In this document: positions 42,792 to 50,533 of the stretch, piece after piece | Layout: every line of letters begins with the position of its first letter | Numbering within the stretch: position 1 is the first letter of the stretch | Source of the DNA: Desulfosporosinus fructosivorans | Lineage (GTDB): Bacteria; Bacillota; Desulfitobacteriia; Desulfitobacteriales; Desulfitobacteriaceae | NCBI RefSeq assembly: GCF_004766045.1 | Contig: NZ_SPQQ01000008.1 | Coordinates: forward strand, 21,052 to 85,051 | Direction of reading: 5' to 3' | Length of the DNA stretch: 64,000 bases | Translations under genes and position numbers: made by a program | The notes under the pieces: model-generated | Seen by the model: the letters and a program-made list of their open reading frames with translations, nothing else | What the model was told of the DNA's origin: nothing | Database searches by the model: none

Positions 42792-45761
42792 ATGAACTTT
42801 AAGACACAAGAGATCACGAAATATTTCAGGAGTGCTGTAGCAGCGCAATCAAACAAAGAAATTGTTTTTAAGGATAACCCTTTTCAGATGGTCGAAGCAG
42901 CAGAATTGCTGCAAGGAAGAATTAATCCGCAAGCCACTCAAGAACTATTTGCAGAGGCCAATAGAAAAAACTCTGGGCATGAGGACGAGGACGAATCAAA
43001 GAAAAAAGCCAAGGAGAAATCCTTGCTCAATATCATTATTTGTGCTAAAGCCATCAAAACAATTTTTGAAGCTAATGAAAAAGTTCAGGATGAAATTGAT
43101 CAGTTAACCGGAGTTTATTTTATCCCGGCTCTTCTTAAGCTTAATGGAGCTCTGTCATTTGATGGAGAGGACAGAAAACTTCCTTGGTTTCCGAGAGAAT
43201 TTCTGCACCCTATGGTTGAACCTAAATTAGCAATTGGGACTACCGGTGCAGTTGATGATTTTATGAGTAATCAAGTGGACCAGGTAATAAAGATTAAAGC
43301 TTGGCCAGAGTATGTCAAGTTTTTCAAGAATTTCTATGAGAAAGTTACGGAATCTCAATTTGACCAAAACACCATTCGGAATCTGGACGAAAAGGAACCT
43401 TACTTCGAACTGGAAAATAACGTCTATGTTTTTCTGGATAAGACGGTTTTTACTACTTTCCATATTATGAACTTGTACAATGATCTCCAAAAAGACGAAC
43501 AATTCAAAGCTCTTTACGATAACTTTGTATCGCTGCAAATACCAGAGACCAGCCCCCTTGTCCAAAATACATGGGCACAGATGAAAGCCCACTGCGGTCA
43601 AATGGGGGGAGAATATCCTTTATCTCCCTCACAAAGAGAAGCAGTCAATCACTTCAACAGCATGAGTGAGGCTGAAATAGTGGCGGTCAATGGTCCGCCT
43701 GGTACCGGGAAAACTACTCTATTGCAGTCTATTGTTGCGGATATGTATGTAAAACGGGCCCTACATAAGGAAAGAGCTCCTGTAATTGTGGCTTCTTCCA
43801 CCAACAATCAAGCGGTTACCAACATCATTGCTTCTTTTGGCAATATCAAAAAAATAGGCTTGGCAAATTTGGAAGAACGATGGATTGAGGGCGTAGATAG
43901 TTTCGCTGTTTATTTTCCCGCCGCCTCGAAAAAGAAAGAAGCAGAGAGTAAGGGATATCAATATACCGATCAAAAAGGCGGCTTTTTTGTTGCGAAGATT
44001 GAGGATAAAGATAATCTTATAAAATCAAAGCTCAAACTCATAGAAGGGTGTAACAAATATTTTGGTAGTGCCTATAAAGACATTGATGCATGCCAAAGCA
44101 GGTTGCATGAAGAATTAAAGTTTTTAAATAACAAAAAAGAAACATTGCTTGAATTGGTTCAGGAAGCTTCAGAATTGGGACTCAACGGAGAGCCGCTGGA
44201 TGACTGTATTTGCAATTTTGAAAACCAGATTAAATGCCAACAAGGAATGGTTGAGCATATTCACCGGAGAGTCGAAGAATGGGAAGCCTGCTTTAAAAGG
44301 ATTCCTTTGATCTACCGATTGCTCCGGTTTATAAAGGCATTTGCCAAAAAAATACAAACGGAATTCAGATTATTTATCAATGAGGATGAGCAGGGCTTTC
44401 TCAGCGTGTCTATGAGTCTGGATGAAATCAAGGAAAAATACAGCTATAAAAGTGAGGAACACAAGAAAATCCTTACGGAGCTTAAAAAGAACAAAAAGAA
44501 GCTGGAACAGCTGAAAATCCGATACGATCATGAATTGGAACAATTGAAACATCATAATGTTAGCTTGTATAAAAAAGAGGAAAGCAAATACCTACTTGAC
44601 TCAGACTACGTCAACGATCTCTTGGATACTAAGGTCAGATACGTGGAATTCTGGCTGGCGGTCCATTATTTCGAGTGCAGATGGGTCCTGGAAGAAGATC
44701 GGCCGGTTGGGAAACAGGCAGGTATGACCTTTGAAAGTGTTTTAGATAAGTTTTACCATAGGCTCAGCATGGTTGCGCCGTGCTTAGTCATGACGTTTTT
44801 CGCGCTCCCCAAGCATTTTCGGGCTTATGGTGATCAAAAACACTTCTATTTGTTTAACTTTATCGATTTGCTCATAGTAGATGAAGCAGGGCAGGTGTCT
44901 CCGGAAATTGCCGCCGGAGCGTTTTCACTCGCTAAAAAGGCAATTGTTGTCGGGGATATACATCAGATTGAGCCGATATGGGCTGTAAATGGTGCATTAG
45001 ATAAAGCCTTAGCTGTCTCTAATAGGGTTATCCCCAGTTTAAAGGAGTTTGAATTACTGGCACGGACGGAGTTAAACTGCTCCAGCTCCAGTGTAATGAA
45101 AGTTGCAGCCAAATGCTGCAAATACAAAAAGTTTGAGGAGAGGGGCCTGTTCTTAAGTGAACACCGTCGTTGTTATGATGAAATTATAGACTACTCGAAT
45201 AAGCTGGTGTACGAAGGAAATCTTCAACCCATGCGCGGGGAGGGAAAACGGGATCCAAAGTTACCGTTTATGCAATGGCCGCAGATGGGGCATATGCAGA
45301 TTGAATCCGAGTATTCGGTCAGAAGGAGCAGCAGTCGATTAAATCTTACAGAAGCTAAACAGATTGCAGCATGGCTGGAAGCTAACTATGCTTGTATTGT
45401 TAATGCTTATCCCGATGAGATCCGGGAAAATTTGCTGGGTATTATCACGCCGTTTAAGGCTCAGGTTCAAGCGATCAGGGCGGAATTGAAGAAAGTACTA
45501 CCGGTTTATCATTCGAAAATCAATATCGGCACAGTGCATACTTTTCAAGGGGCGGAAAGAAGAGTTATTATCTTATCCACAGTATATGGTAACCGGGATG
45601 GATGCTATTTTATTGATGCTAATAACAGTTTAATGAATGTAGCAGTTTCCCGAGCCAAGGATTACTTTTTTGTTTTTGGCGATATTGGTTGCTTGCAGGG
45701 TCCTCCAAGAAGTGCTAGCGGAATGCTAAGAGGATTTATTGAAGCAAACGCAGTGAGATAA
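42792..45761 (+). CDS. Superfamily 1 helicase, Dna2/Nam7-like, large
   Basis: A 989-residue SF1 helicase. Motif I is NGPPGTGKTTLLQSIV (about 300), motif II LLIVDEAGQVSPEIAAGAFSLAKKAIVVGDIHQIEP (about 693), and the C-terminal motifs are LGIITPFKAQVQAIRAEL, GTVHTFQGAERRVIILSTV and NNSLMNVAVSRAKDYFFVFGD. About 390 residues between motifs I and II carry an inserted coiled coil (about 440-630). The N-terminal 270 residues are not a recognisable nuclease. It lies 142 bp after jetD on the same strand, with its own GAGGAAAATTAG leader. Base composition differs from jetABCD. A defence role is inferred from location. Confidence 0.85.
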   Translation: MNFKTQEITKYFRSAVAAQSNKEIVFKDNPFQMVEAAELLQGRINPQATQELFAEANRKNSGHEDEDESKKKAKEKSLLNIIICAKAIKTIFEANEKVQDEIDQLTGVYFIPALLKLNGALSFDGEDRKLPWFPREFLHPMVEPKLAIGTTGAVDDFMSNQVDQVIKIKAWPEYVKFFKNFYEKVTESQFDQNTIRNLDEKEPYFELENNVYVFLDKTVFTTFHIMNLYNDLQKDEQFKALYDNFVSLQIPETSPLVQNTWAQMKAHCGQMGGEYPLSPSQREAVNHFNSMSEAEIVAVNGPPGTGKTTLLQSIVADMYVKRALHKERAPVIVASSTNNQAVTNIIASFGNIKKIGLANLEERWIEGVDSFAVYFPAASKKKEAESKGYQYTDQKGGFFVAKIEDKDNLIKSKLKLIEGCNKYFGSAYKDIDACQSRLHEELKFLNNKKETLLELVQEASELGLNGEPLDDCICNFENQIKCQQGMVEHIHRRVEEWEACFKRIPLIYRLLRFIKAFAKKIQTEFRLFINEDEQGFLSVSMSLDEIKEKYSYKSEEHKKILTELKKNKKKLEQLKIRYDHELEQLKHHNVSLYKKEESKYLLDSDYVNDLLDTKVRYVEFWLAVHYFECRWVLEEDRPVGKQAGMTFESVLDKFYHRLSMVAPCLVMTFFALPKHFRAYGDQKHFYLFNFIDLLIVDEAGQVSPEIAAGAFSLAKKAIVVGDIHQIEPIWAVNGALDKALAVSNRVIPSLKEFELLARTELNCSSSSVMKVAAKCCKYKKFEERGLFLSEHRRCYDEIIDYSNKLVYEGNLQPMRGEGKRDPKLPFMQWPQMGHMQIESEYSVRRSSSRLNLTEAKQIAAWLEANYACIVNAYPDEIRENLLGIITPFKAQVQAIRAELKKVLPVYHSKINIGTVHTFQGAERRVIILSTVYGNRDGCYFIDANNSLMNVAVSRAKDYFFVFGDIGCLQGPPRSASGMLRGFIEANAVR

Positions 45762-45793
45762 CGGCGGGCAAAATAGTTGAGAACTATAACTCT

Positions 45794-45910
45794 ACTTCGC
45801 TTCAAATTCGATCCGCAGGCTGGGATCTGTTTCCTTCTCGTTAATAATAGCATTATATTTCCCAATAATCTCTGCAAGTTTTGCGTTTCGTGCTGTACCT
45901 ACGGAAGCCT
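45794..45910 (-). pseudogene. C-terminal gene fragment, family unknown
   Basis: The minus strand reads GTARNAKLAEIIGKYNAIINEKETDPSLRIEFEAK then stop. It has no start and ends abruptly next to the repeated small-protein fragment. The composition is protein-like, but I cannot name the family. Confidence 0.45.
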
Positions 45911-45912
45911 TA

Positions 45913-46110
45913 GAAATGCAGACTGAACGACGAAACCCTGAAAATGGCTAGAGAGATGGGGTTAAACCCCAGAAGTCTGATCAAAAATATCCCCAGCCCA
46001 AGCCAACAATGGAAGGCGCCTGTGAGTACTTGGATTCGAGAGATGTATCAAGAACGCCTGGATAAGGCACGACGTAAAAAGGAGCGGAAAGAGATTTCGG
46101 CGGAGTGATA
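45913..46110 (+). pseudogene. 5'-truncated copy of the small basic protein gene
   Basis: Homologous to 33104-33300 with few changes; it encodes RLNDETLKMAREMGLNPRSLIKNIPSPSQQWKAPVSTWIREMYQERLDKARRKKERKEISAE and the stop. The first 16 codons and the ribosome site are missing. Confidence 0.85.
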
Positions 46111-46163
46111 AATAACTCATTACTATTTGTGCCGCCAGCGACAGCGGCGGAATGGAGGTTCAT

Positions 46164-46670
46164 ATGTCTCTTGAGAAAGTAAGTATTAAAGAAATCATGA
46201 ACGAGGCAAGTTTGGTAGATAGTTTAAAGGTAATCAAGGATTCATTTATTACAATTGCAAGAGAGTTAAACCTTACGGAAGAGAATTGCCCTTCAAATCC
46301 AGCATTCACAAATTTAGAAAATCTTAAAAAAATGAAAGATAAAGAGATCGGAATGTTTGGCTTATTTGAAGAAGGAATTCAAATCGGATTTGTAGCAATT
46401 GAAAAGGCTAATGATATTTTCTACATAGAAAGATTATCTGTGTTACCGAGATATAGGCATAAAGGGTATGGGAAACTTTTAATGGATTTTGTCTTTAATT
46501 ATGTGAAAGCTCAAGGAGCAAAGAAAGTATCTATTGGTATTGTTGATGAGAATTCAGTTCTGAAGAATTGGTATAAATTATATGGTTTCATAGAGACAGG
46601 GTTGAAGAAATATGAGCATTTACCATTTACAGTATGTTTTATGGAAAAGCTAGTTGAGAGGATAGTTTGA
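46164..46670 (+). CDS. GNAT family N-acetyltransferase
   Basis: A 168-residue GNAT enzyme, expected to acetylate a small molecule or protein from acetyl-CoA. The acetyl-CoA motif is IERLSVLPRYRHKGYGKLLMDFVFNYVKAQGAKKVSIGIVDENSVLKNWYKLYGF (R-x-x-G/Y-x-G pattern at RHKGYGK). Start ATG 46164 is preceded by GGAGG at 46154-46158; the ATG at 46152 is part of that site. It has inserted between two copies of the repeated small-protein 3' end. The substrate is unknown. Confidence 0.85.
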   Translation: MSLEKVSIKEIMNEASLVDSLKVIKDSFITIARELNLTEENCPSNPAFTNLENLKKMKDKEIGMFGLFEEGIQIGFVAIEKANDIFYIERLSVLPRYRHKGYGKLLMDFVFNYVKAQGAKKVSIGIVDENSVLKNWYKLYGFIETGLKKYEHLPFTVCFMEKLVERIV

Positions 46671-46688
46671 GAAGTTGTCGTCGCTTGG

Positions 46689-46733
46689 AAAGGCACGACG
46701 TAAAAAGGAGCGGAAAGAGATTTCAACGGAGTG
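46689..46733 (+). pseudogene. Third, very short copy of the small basic protein gene end
   Basis: Only the last 14 codons remain (KARRKKERKEISTE stop). This copy and 45913-46110 flank the GNAT gene as direct repeats, suggesting that the GNAT segment was inserted by recombination at this sequence. Confidence 0.75.
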
Positions 46734-46850
46734 ATAGGGAGTAATACTGGGCCAAATGTCACTGGAAAGGCTCAGCAGGGCGATGATGAAGAGTTAATTG
46801 TTTCATGGGAACGATTTAGAGGATAAAAGCGTCGGAAAGGAGACGTATTC

Positions 46851-47720
46851 ATGAAATGCAAAAAGTGCAAATCAAGAGAATCGACTATTCATGTATCAAA
46901 TGTTGGTGATTTCTGTTTGGATTGTCATAATGATTATATGGCTGAGTTACTTGGTGTCAGCAAGATGGATGACTTTCCAAAAATCATATCAGTCTATGAT
47001 GCCGATGGGATTATACATCGATTTGAGATTTCGAATATGATTATGCCAGGGTTTTCCGTATGGAAAGCCGAAGAAATGGAGGGTGGCTATCAGTTTGAGA
47101 TATTCGTAAAGCTTGAAGAAAATCAGGCAGTGGCAATCGAACAAATGCATCAGAAGATATTGACGGGTCTTGGATATAAAACACTTACACATTTGTCGGA
47201 TAAGTATTTTATAGATAATGCAATTCAAATCGACAAGGAGCAGTATAGCCTTAATACCGTTGGAACATGCCGGATTCAACATGCTGAAGAAGAAAATCAA
47301 GTTTATCTGGTTATAGATGGAAAGGATATTCCTTTACATGATTTTGGACGGGCGCTCACAGCTTTTGAGGGTTTTAATATGGATTTTCAGATAAGGGATC
47401 TGTCCGAAGAAGTCTTTGGCAAAGATACGGTACTAAGAAGGGTAAGTATCAATCCAGATGTTATTATTGAGCATTTTGAAAGGACTTTGAGTTGGTTTTT
47501 GAAGGGCGATTTTTTAAGTTACAAACATGAAAGTGCTTGTGGAGAAGCCTTGTTTGAAAGGATCGATGAACTGGAGTTACTTTGCAAGTATGGTAATAAA
47601 GAAGAGGCTGTCGAAGTCGGAAAAAGAATGAAAAAGCGACTTATATCCATTGAACATGATACGGATGATTTCCCTGATTATCTTTTGACGATGATTGACC
47701 AAGTGCTTGGAACTACTTAA
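46851..47720 (+). CDS. Zinc-ribbon-containing protein, uncharacterised
   Basis: The 289-residue protein starts with a zinc ribbon, MKCKKCKSRESTIHVSNVGDFCLDCHNDYMAELLG (CxxC...CxxC). A beta-rich middle domain follows (DADGIIHRFEISNMIMPGFSVWKAEE, GYQFEIFVKLEENQAVAIEQMHQKI), then a helical C-terminus (WFLKGDFLSYKHESACGEALFERIDELELLCKYGNKEEAVEVGKRMKKRLISIEHDTDDFPDYLL). GAAAGGAGACG precedes the ATG. I cannot name a function. Its 3' end is duplicated at 34456-34643, on the far side of the Wadjet block. Confidence 0.75.
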   Translation: MKCKKCKSRESTIHVSNVGDFCLDCHNDYMAELLGVSKMDDFPKIISVYDADGIIHRFEISNMIMPGFSVWKAEEMEGGYQFEIFVKLEENQAVAIEQMHQKILTGLGYKTLTHLSDKYFIDNAIQIDKEQYSLNTVGTCRIQHAEEENQVYLVIDGKDIPLHDFGRALTAFEGFNMDFQIRDLSEEVFGKDTVLRRVSINPDVIIEHFERTLSWFLKGDFLSYKHESACGEALFERIDELELLCKYGNKEEAVEVGKRMKKRLISIEHDTDDFPDYLLTMIDQVLGTT

Positions 47721-47904
47721 TGTCATATAGGATCTAAGGCGCAATTTTCCCGTCTGGGTTTTCATTTATTTTCTGGAATATGTCCATTCAAGCAATTTGA
47801 ATCAGCCAATAGGGGATATTCCTTTCGTAGTGGGTGATGAGGAGAAAAAGTTGGTGCATATGGCCCCGCTTGCAGATGTTTTACCTAAGTTGATAAGTGA
47901 TCGG

Positions 47905-48104
47905 ATTCACTGGGTCAAAACAACTGATAAGAGAGCAGACTTTAGAGTTTCACACATTCGAGGAAGTCACCACTACTTACGTCGTTCCAGTGGAATCTGG
48001 TTTGTGTGCCAGTACACTCTGGAATTACCGTCGACCTAAAGACTCTAAAGAGCATTTTGGAACAAGCGGAACTTACGATAGATGACTTGATTGAGTTGTT
48101 ATAG
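47905..48104 (+). pseudogene. Decayed hicA toxin gene
   Basis: Three frames together read SKQLIRE..., then HIRGSHHYLRR, then NLVCVPVHSGITVDLKTLKSILEQAELTIDDLIELL. This reconstructs the HicA mRNA-interferase fold with its GSHH catalytic motif and C-terminal helix. At least two frameshifts separate the pieces. No intact HicB antitoxin is nearby. The upstream 47797-47900 part (VGDEEKKLVHMAPLADVLPKL) is of unknown origin. Confidence 0.7.
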
Positions 48105-48217
48105 AGGAAACCGGCGTCTGAAATTCAATTCAGACACCAGTTATATAGTTGCCTATTGAAGCTTTGATTTTTATGGGATATACTAATTTATACTAAATTC
48201 TGGGAAGGTGTTTTTAT

Positions 48218-48472
48218 ATGAAGTGGGATGAGGTAAGAAATATTTATCCCAATCAGTTTGTTAAGTTTGAAGTTTTAAAATCACATATTGAAAACGACAA
48301 GGAGTATGTGGATGAAATAGCCGTAATTGGGCCTATAGCGGATGATAAAGCAACGCGTGAGCTTTTGGAATCTAAGGATAATGTTTTGATTTATCATACT
48401 GCAAATGAAGTAGTAGTGATAAAGTTGAGAACGAGAATTGGATTGAGGAGAGCATTAAGAAATGCGCATTGA
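48218..48472 (+). CDS. Small protein paired with a retropepsin-like protease
   Basis: An 84-residue soluble protein (MKWDEVRNIYPNQFVKFEVLKSHIENDKEYVDEIAVIGPIADDKATRELLESKDNVLIYHTANEVVVIKL). GGGAAGGTG lies nine bases upstream. It overlaps the protease gene by 11 bp, so the two are coupled. The fold looks like a small beta-barrel. It may be the protease's substrate, inhibitor or adaptor; I have seen such pairs in clostridial genomes, but no function is established. Confidence 0.75.
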   Translation: MKWDEVRNIYPNQFVKFEVLKSHIENDKEYVDEIAVIGPIADDKATRELLESKDNVLIYHTANEVVVIKLRTRIGLRRALRNAH

Positions 48473-48842
48473 ATATAGAGATGGATTGCTTTTTACTAAT
48501 ATTAAAATTACATATAGAGGGAAAACGAAGCAAATAAGCAATGTTGTAATAGATACAGGTGCCTCACATTCTCTGTTAACCCAAGATTGTGTTGATGAAA
48601 TAGGTATACTAGTAAGTGGTGAGGATGAAATTGTTACCTCTTATGGCATAGGTGGGAAAGAACATTCTTTTGTAAAGAAAGTGGACAAAGTTGAGGTCGG
48701 AGAATATTGCCTTAATAATTGTTCATTGGATTTTACAAGCTACATTTACGAAGATATTAATGGACTTTTAGGATTGGATATGCTGCTAGATGCTGGGTTT
48801 ATCATTAATCTAAAAAAGTTAAATATGTACCTGCAAATTTGA
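48462..48842 (+). CDS. Retropepsin-like aspartic protease
   Basis: The 126-residue clan AA aspartic protease monomer has the active-site motif NVVIDTGASHSLLTQ (catalytic Asp31), a flap region GEDEIVTSYGIGGKEHSF and the closing DINGLLGLDMLLDAGFIIN. Retropepsin-type enzymes act as dimers, one Asp from each. There is no signal peptide, so it should work in the cytoplasm on an unknown target. It overlaps the upstream small gene by 11 bp. The family is widespread but poorly studied in bacteria. Confidence 0.82.
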   Translation: MRIEYRDGLLFTNIKITYRGKTKQISNVVIDTGASHSLLTQDCVDEIGILVSGEDEIVTSYGIGGKEHSFVKKVDKVEVGEYCLNNCSLDFTSYIYEDINGLLGLDMLLDAGFIINLKKLNMYLQI

Positions 48843-48882
48843 TGTTGCAGGATATTTTTTTATAAAAGGGTTAATTAGAGCC

Positions 48883-48957
48883 GTGTGTATAGATCTTGAA
48901 ACTGCGAACGGATTTATTGGCAGCGCCTGCTCGGATTTAAATTTGTGGGTCCGATAA
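48883..48957 (+). pseudogene. N-terminal fragment of a DEDDh 3'-5' exonuclease
   Basis: VCIDLETANGFIGSACSDLNLWVR then stop. The D-x-E-T-A-N-x(5)-SAC pattern is the Exo I motif of DnaQ-like exonucleases (usually VAIDFETAN...SACSIG). The gene breaks off after about 20 residues and joins a DUF3102 fragment. Confidence 0.6.
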
Positions 48958-49132
48958 ATAAATTGCCGAACTGGAAAAGAAGCTCAAAGACGCGGAAACC
49001 AAATCCTCGGTCAGGACGACCGAAGCACAATTCAACATTCACCGCGATAACATGATCAAAGCTTATGATGAGTTGCAGAAAATGCTCACCGCATTAGATA
49101 GAATGGACCCGGAGGTTGAGGTCCATTTCTAA
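48958..49132 (+). pseudogene. C-terminal fragment of a DUF3102-type coiled-coil protein
   Basis: IAELEKKLKDAETKSSVRTTEAQFNIHRDNMIKAYDELQKMLTALDRMDPEVEVHF then stop. It fits the tail of the DUF3102 proteins whose other pieces lie near 23.7, 28.6 and 50.4 kb. It has no start. Confidence 0.6.
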
Positions 49133-49268
49133 TATCTTGGTTAACAGATGGTACAGCGGGAAAGTCCGTTGCGCCATCTGTTTTTTTGCAAAACAAAATC
49201 GTTCACTCCTTGACAAACACCATACTGTATTGCTGGTGTATCGTATGGCACAGTCTCGCAAAGCTGAA

Positions 49269-49325
49269 TTTTTGTTGACGATGGAACAAAACCGTGATAC
49301 ATTATTGTTACACCGTCAACAAAAA
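49269..49325 (+). promoter_or_regulatory. Promoter and inverted repeat before marR
   Basis: TTGACG at 49275-49280, a 17-bp spacer and TACATT form a promoter. A perfect 12-bp inverted repeat (49269-49280 with 49314-49325) brackets it, its right arm abutting the AAAAAGGAGG ribosome site. It may be a MarR operator or an mRNA hairpin masking the start. Confidence 0.5.
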
Positions 49326-49336
49326 GGAGGGATCGT

Positions 49337-49792
49337 ATGAATCAAGCACTGAAAATCTTAGACATTTTTATAAAAATACAGGAGAACTCGGACGTATTCC
49401 GGCATAAAGGAGAGGGTCTGTTGGATGAAATCAGCCTTGCGGAAGTCCACTGTATTGACTGGATTGGTATGATTGACCATCCGAATGTCACAAAGATTTC
49501 AGAAAAAATGGGCCTGACGCGGGGAGGCATCAGTAGAATCAGCAAAAGGTTACTGGGTAAGGGCTTAATAGAAAGCTACCAGGAGCCGGACAATAACAAA
49601 GAAATTTATTTTCAACTGACTAAGAGCGGACAGTCCGTCTATGACGAGCATAAAAAAATCCATAACCAAGCCAGACAAGAGTGGTTGGCTTTTTTCAAAC
49701 ACTACAGCGACGATGAGCAAGCTACAATCTTACGGTTTTTCACAGAAATCAGCGCTCTTTTTGACAGTGAATCGGCTGATAAGATTGACTAA
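49337..49792 (+). CDS. MarR family transcriptional regulator
   Basis: A 151-residue winged-helix regulator: LAEVHCIDWIGMIDHPNVTKISEKMGLTRGGISRISKRLLGKGLIESYQEPDNNKEIYFQLTKSGQSVYDEH covers the helix-turn-helix and wing. MarR proteins repress nearby genes until a small ligand or oxidant binds. AAAGGAGGG lies five bases before the ATG. Its likely targets are itself and the following oxidoreductase/ferredoxin remnants. An inverted repeat overlaps its promoter. Confidence 0.88.
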   Translation: MNQALKILDIFIKIQENSDVFRHKGEGLLDEISLAEVHCIDWIGMIDHPNVTKISEKMGLTRGGISRISKRLLGKGLIESYQEPDNNKEIYFQLTKSGQSVYDEHKKIHNQARQEWLAFFKHYSDDEQATILRFFTEISALFDSESADKID

Positions 49793-49851
49793 ATTGGTAT
49801 GTGATACCAGGGCAAACAACGACATGGCCGGGAAAAGGGAGGTAAATGCAC

Positions 49852-50068
49852 ATGGCTGAAAGAGATACGCTAAAACTGACCGTCAACGGAAGCAGCGAGG
49901 CCCAAAAGGGCAACCGGAGTTGAGGATGTCTTAAAGGGTAAAGTCATCAGTGAATCGGTGGCGGAAACGGCAGCTGCTGCTCTTGCCAAGGGTACGGTGC
50001 CACTGGCGGACAATAAGTACAAGGTACAAATAGCCAAGACATTGGTGAAGAGAGCGATCCTGGATTAA
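49852..50068 (+). pseudogene. Remnant of a xanthine-dehydrogenase-type oxidoreductase
   Basis: The start MAERDTLKLTVNGSSEAQKGNRS resembles the N-terminus of a 2Fe-2S subunit and ends at a stop. The following VEDVLKGKVISESVAETAAAALAKGTVPLADNKYKVQIAKTLVKRAILD resembles the C-terminus of the FAD-binding subunit of the same enzyme class. An internal deletion seems to have fused and broken two adjacent genes. Confidence 0.5.
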
Positions 50069-50084
50069 TGAAAGAAGGTACAAA

Positions 50085-50363
50085 ATGCTAAAGGATATAC
50101 TGTCTCGTCTCACAAAGAATGCAGATGGGAAGCCAAAAAGCAATCCAGTCAGAGCTCCCTATCGGTATCAGATTAACTCTGAAAAATGCCGGGGTTGCGA
50201 CAAATGTAAAAAAGTTTGCAAGGCCGAGGCGATCAGCGGAGAACGCGGGAAAGCGTATGTGATCGATGAAGAAAAGTGCACAAAATGCGGAACTTGTATG
50301 AAATGGTGCAAGTATAAGGCAATACAAAGATTGGATATGTACTCCGGAGAGCCGAAACAGTAG
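50085..50363 (+). CDS. 2[4Fe-4S] ferredoxin
   Basis: The 92-residue protein has two clusters' worth of ligands, CRGCDKCKKVCKAEAI and CTKCGTCMKWCKYKAI (CxxCxxCxxxC twice). GAAAGAAGGT precedes ATG 50085. It probably served as the electron-transfer partner of the oxidoreductase whose remnant lies just upstream, under the MarR regulator. It remains intact. Confidence 0.88.
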   Translation: MLKDILSRLTKNADGKPKSNPVRAPYRYQINSEKCRGCDKCKKVCKAEAISGERGKAYVIDEEKCTKCGTCMKWCKYKAIQRLDMYSGEPKQ

Positions 50364-50393
50364 TCATTCATTATTAAAGAAGTGATATTGCTT

Positions 50394-50476
50394 AACTTTA
50401 TCAAGGAAGAAAGCGCCAAAATGCTGCTTAGCAACGCCGTCGAGATCAGATAGTGTCTGACGGAAGCCAAAGAGCC
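50394..50476 (+). pseudogene. N-terminal fragment of a DUF3102 gene
   Basis: NFIKEESAKMLLSNAVEI then a stop, then CLTEAKEP matches the start of DUF3102 proteins (…AIEIGRRLTEAKELVPHGEWG…). It breaks off exactly where the 62-bp palindrome begins. Confidence 0.55.
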
Positions 50477-50533
50477 CTTGGGTGGAGTTCAAATGGTGCA
50501 TCGATGCACCATTTGAACTCCACCCAAGGGCTC
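50472..50533. repeat. 62-bp perfect palindrome
   Basis: Arms 50472-50502 and 50503-50533 are exact reverse complements with no spacer. It lies at the edge of the DUF3102 fragment. No T-tract follows, so it is not an ordinary terminator. Confidence 0.9.

Noticed and set aside
47797..48039. 80-codon frame as an intact gene
   Set aside because: It covers only part of a HicA-like sequence that continues in other frames, so it is better read as a pseudogene.
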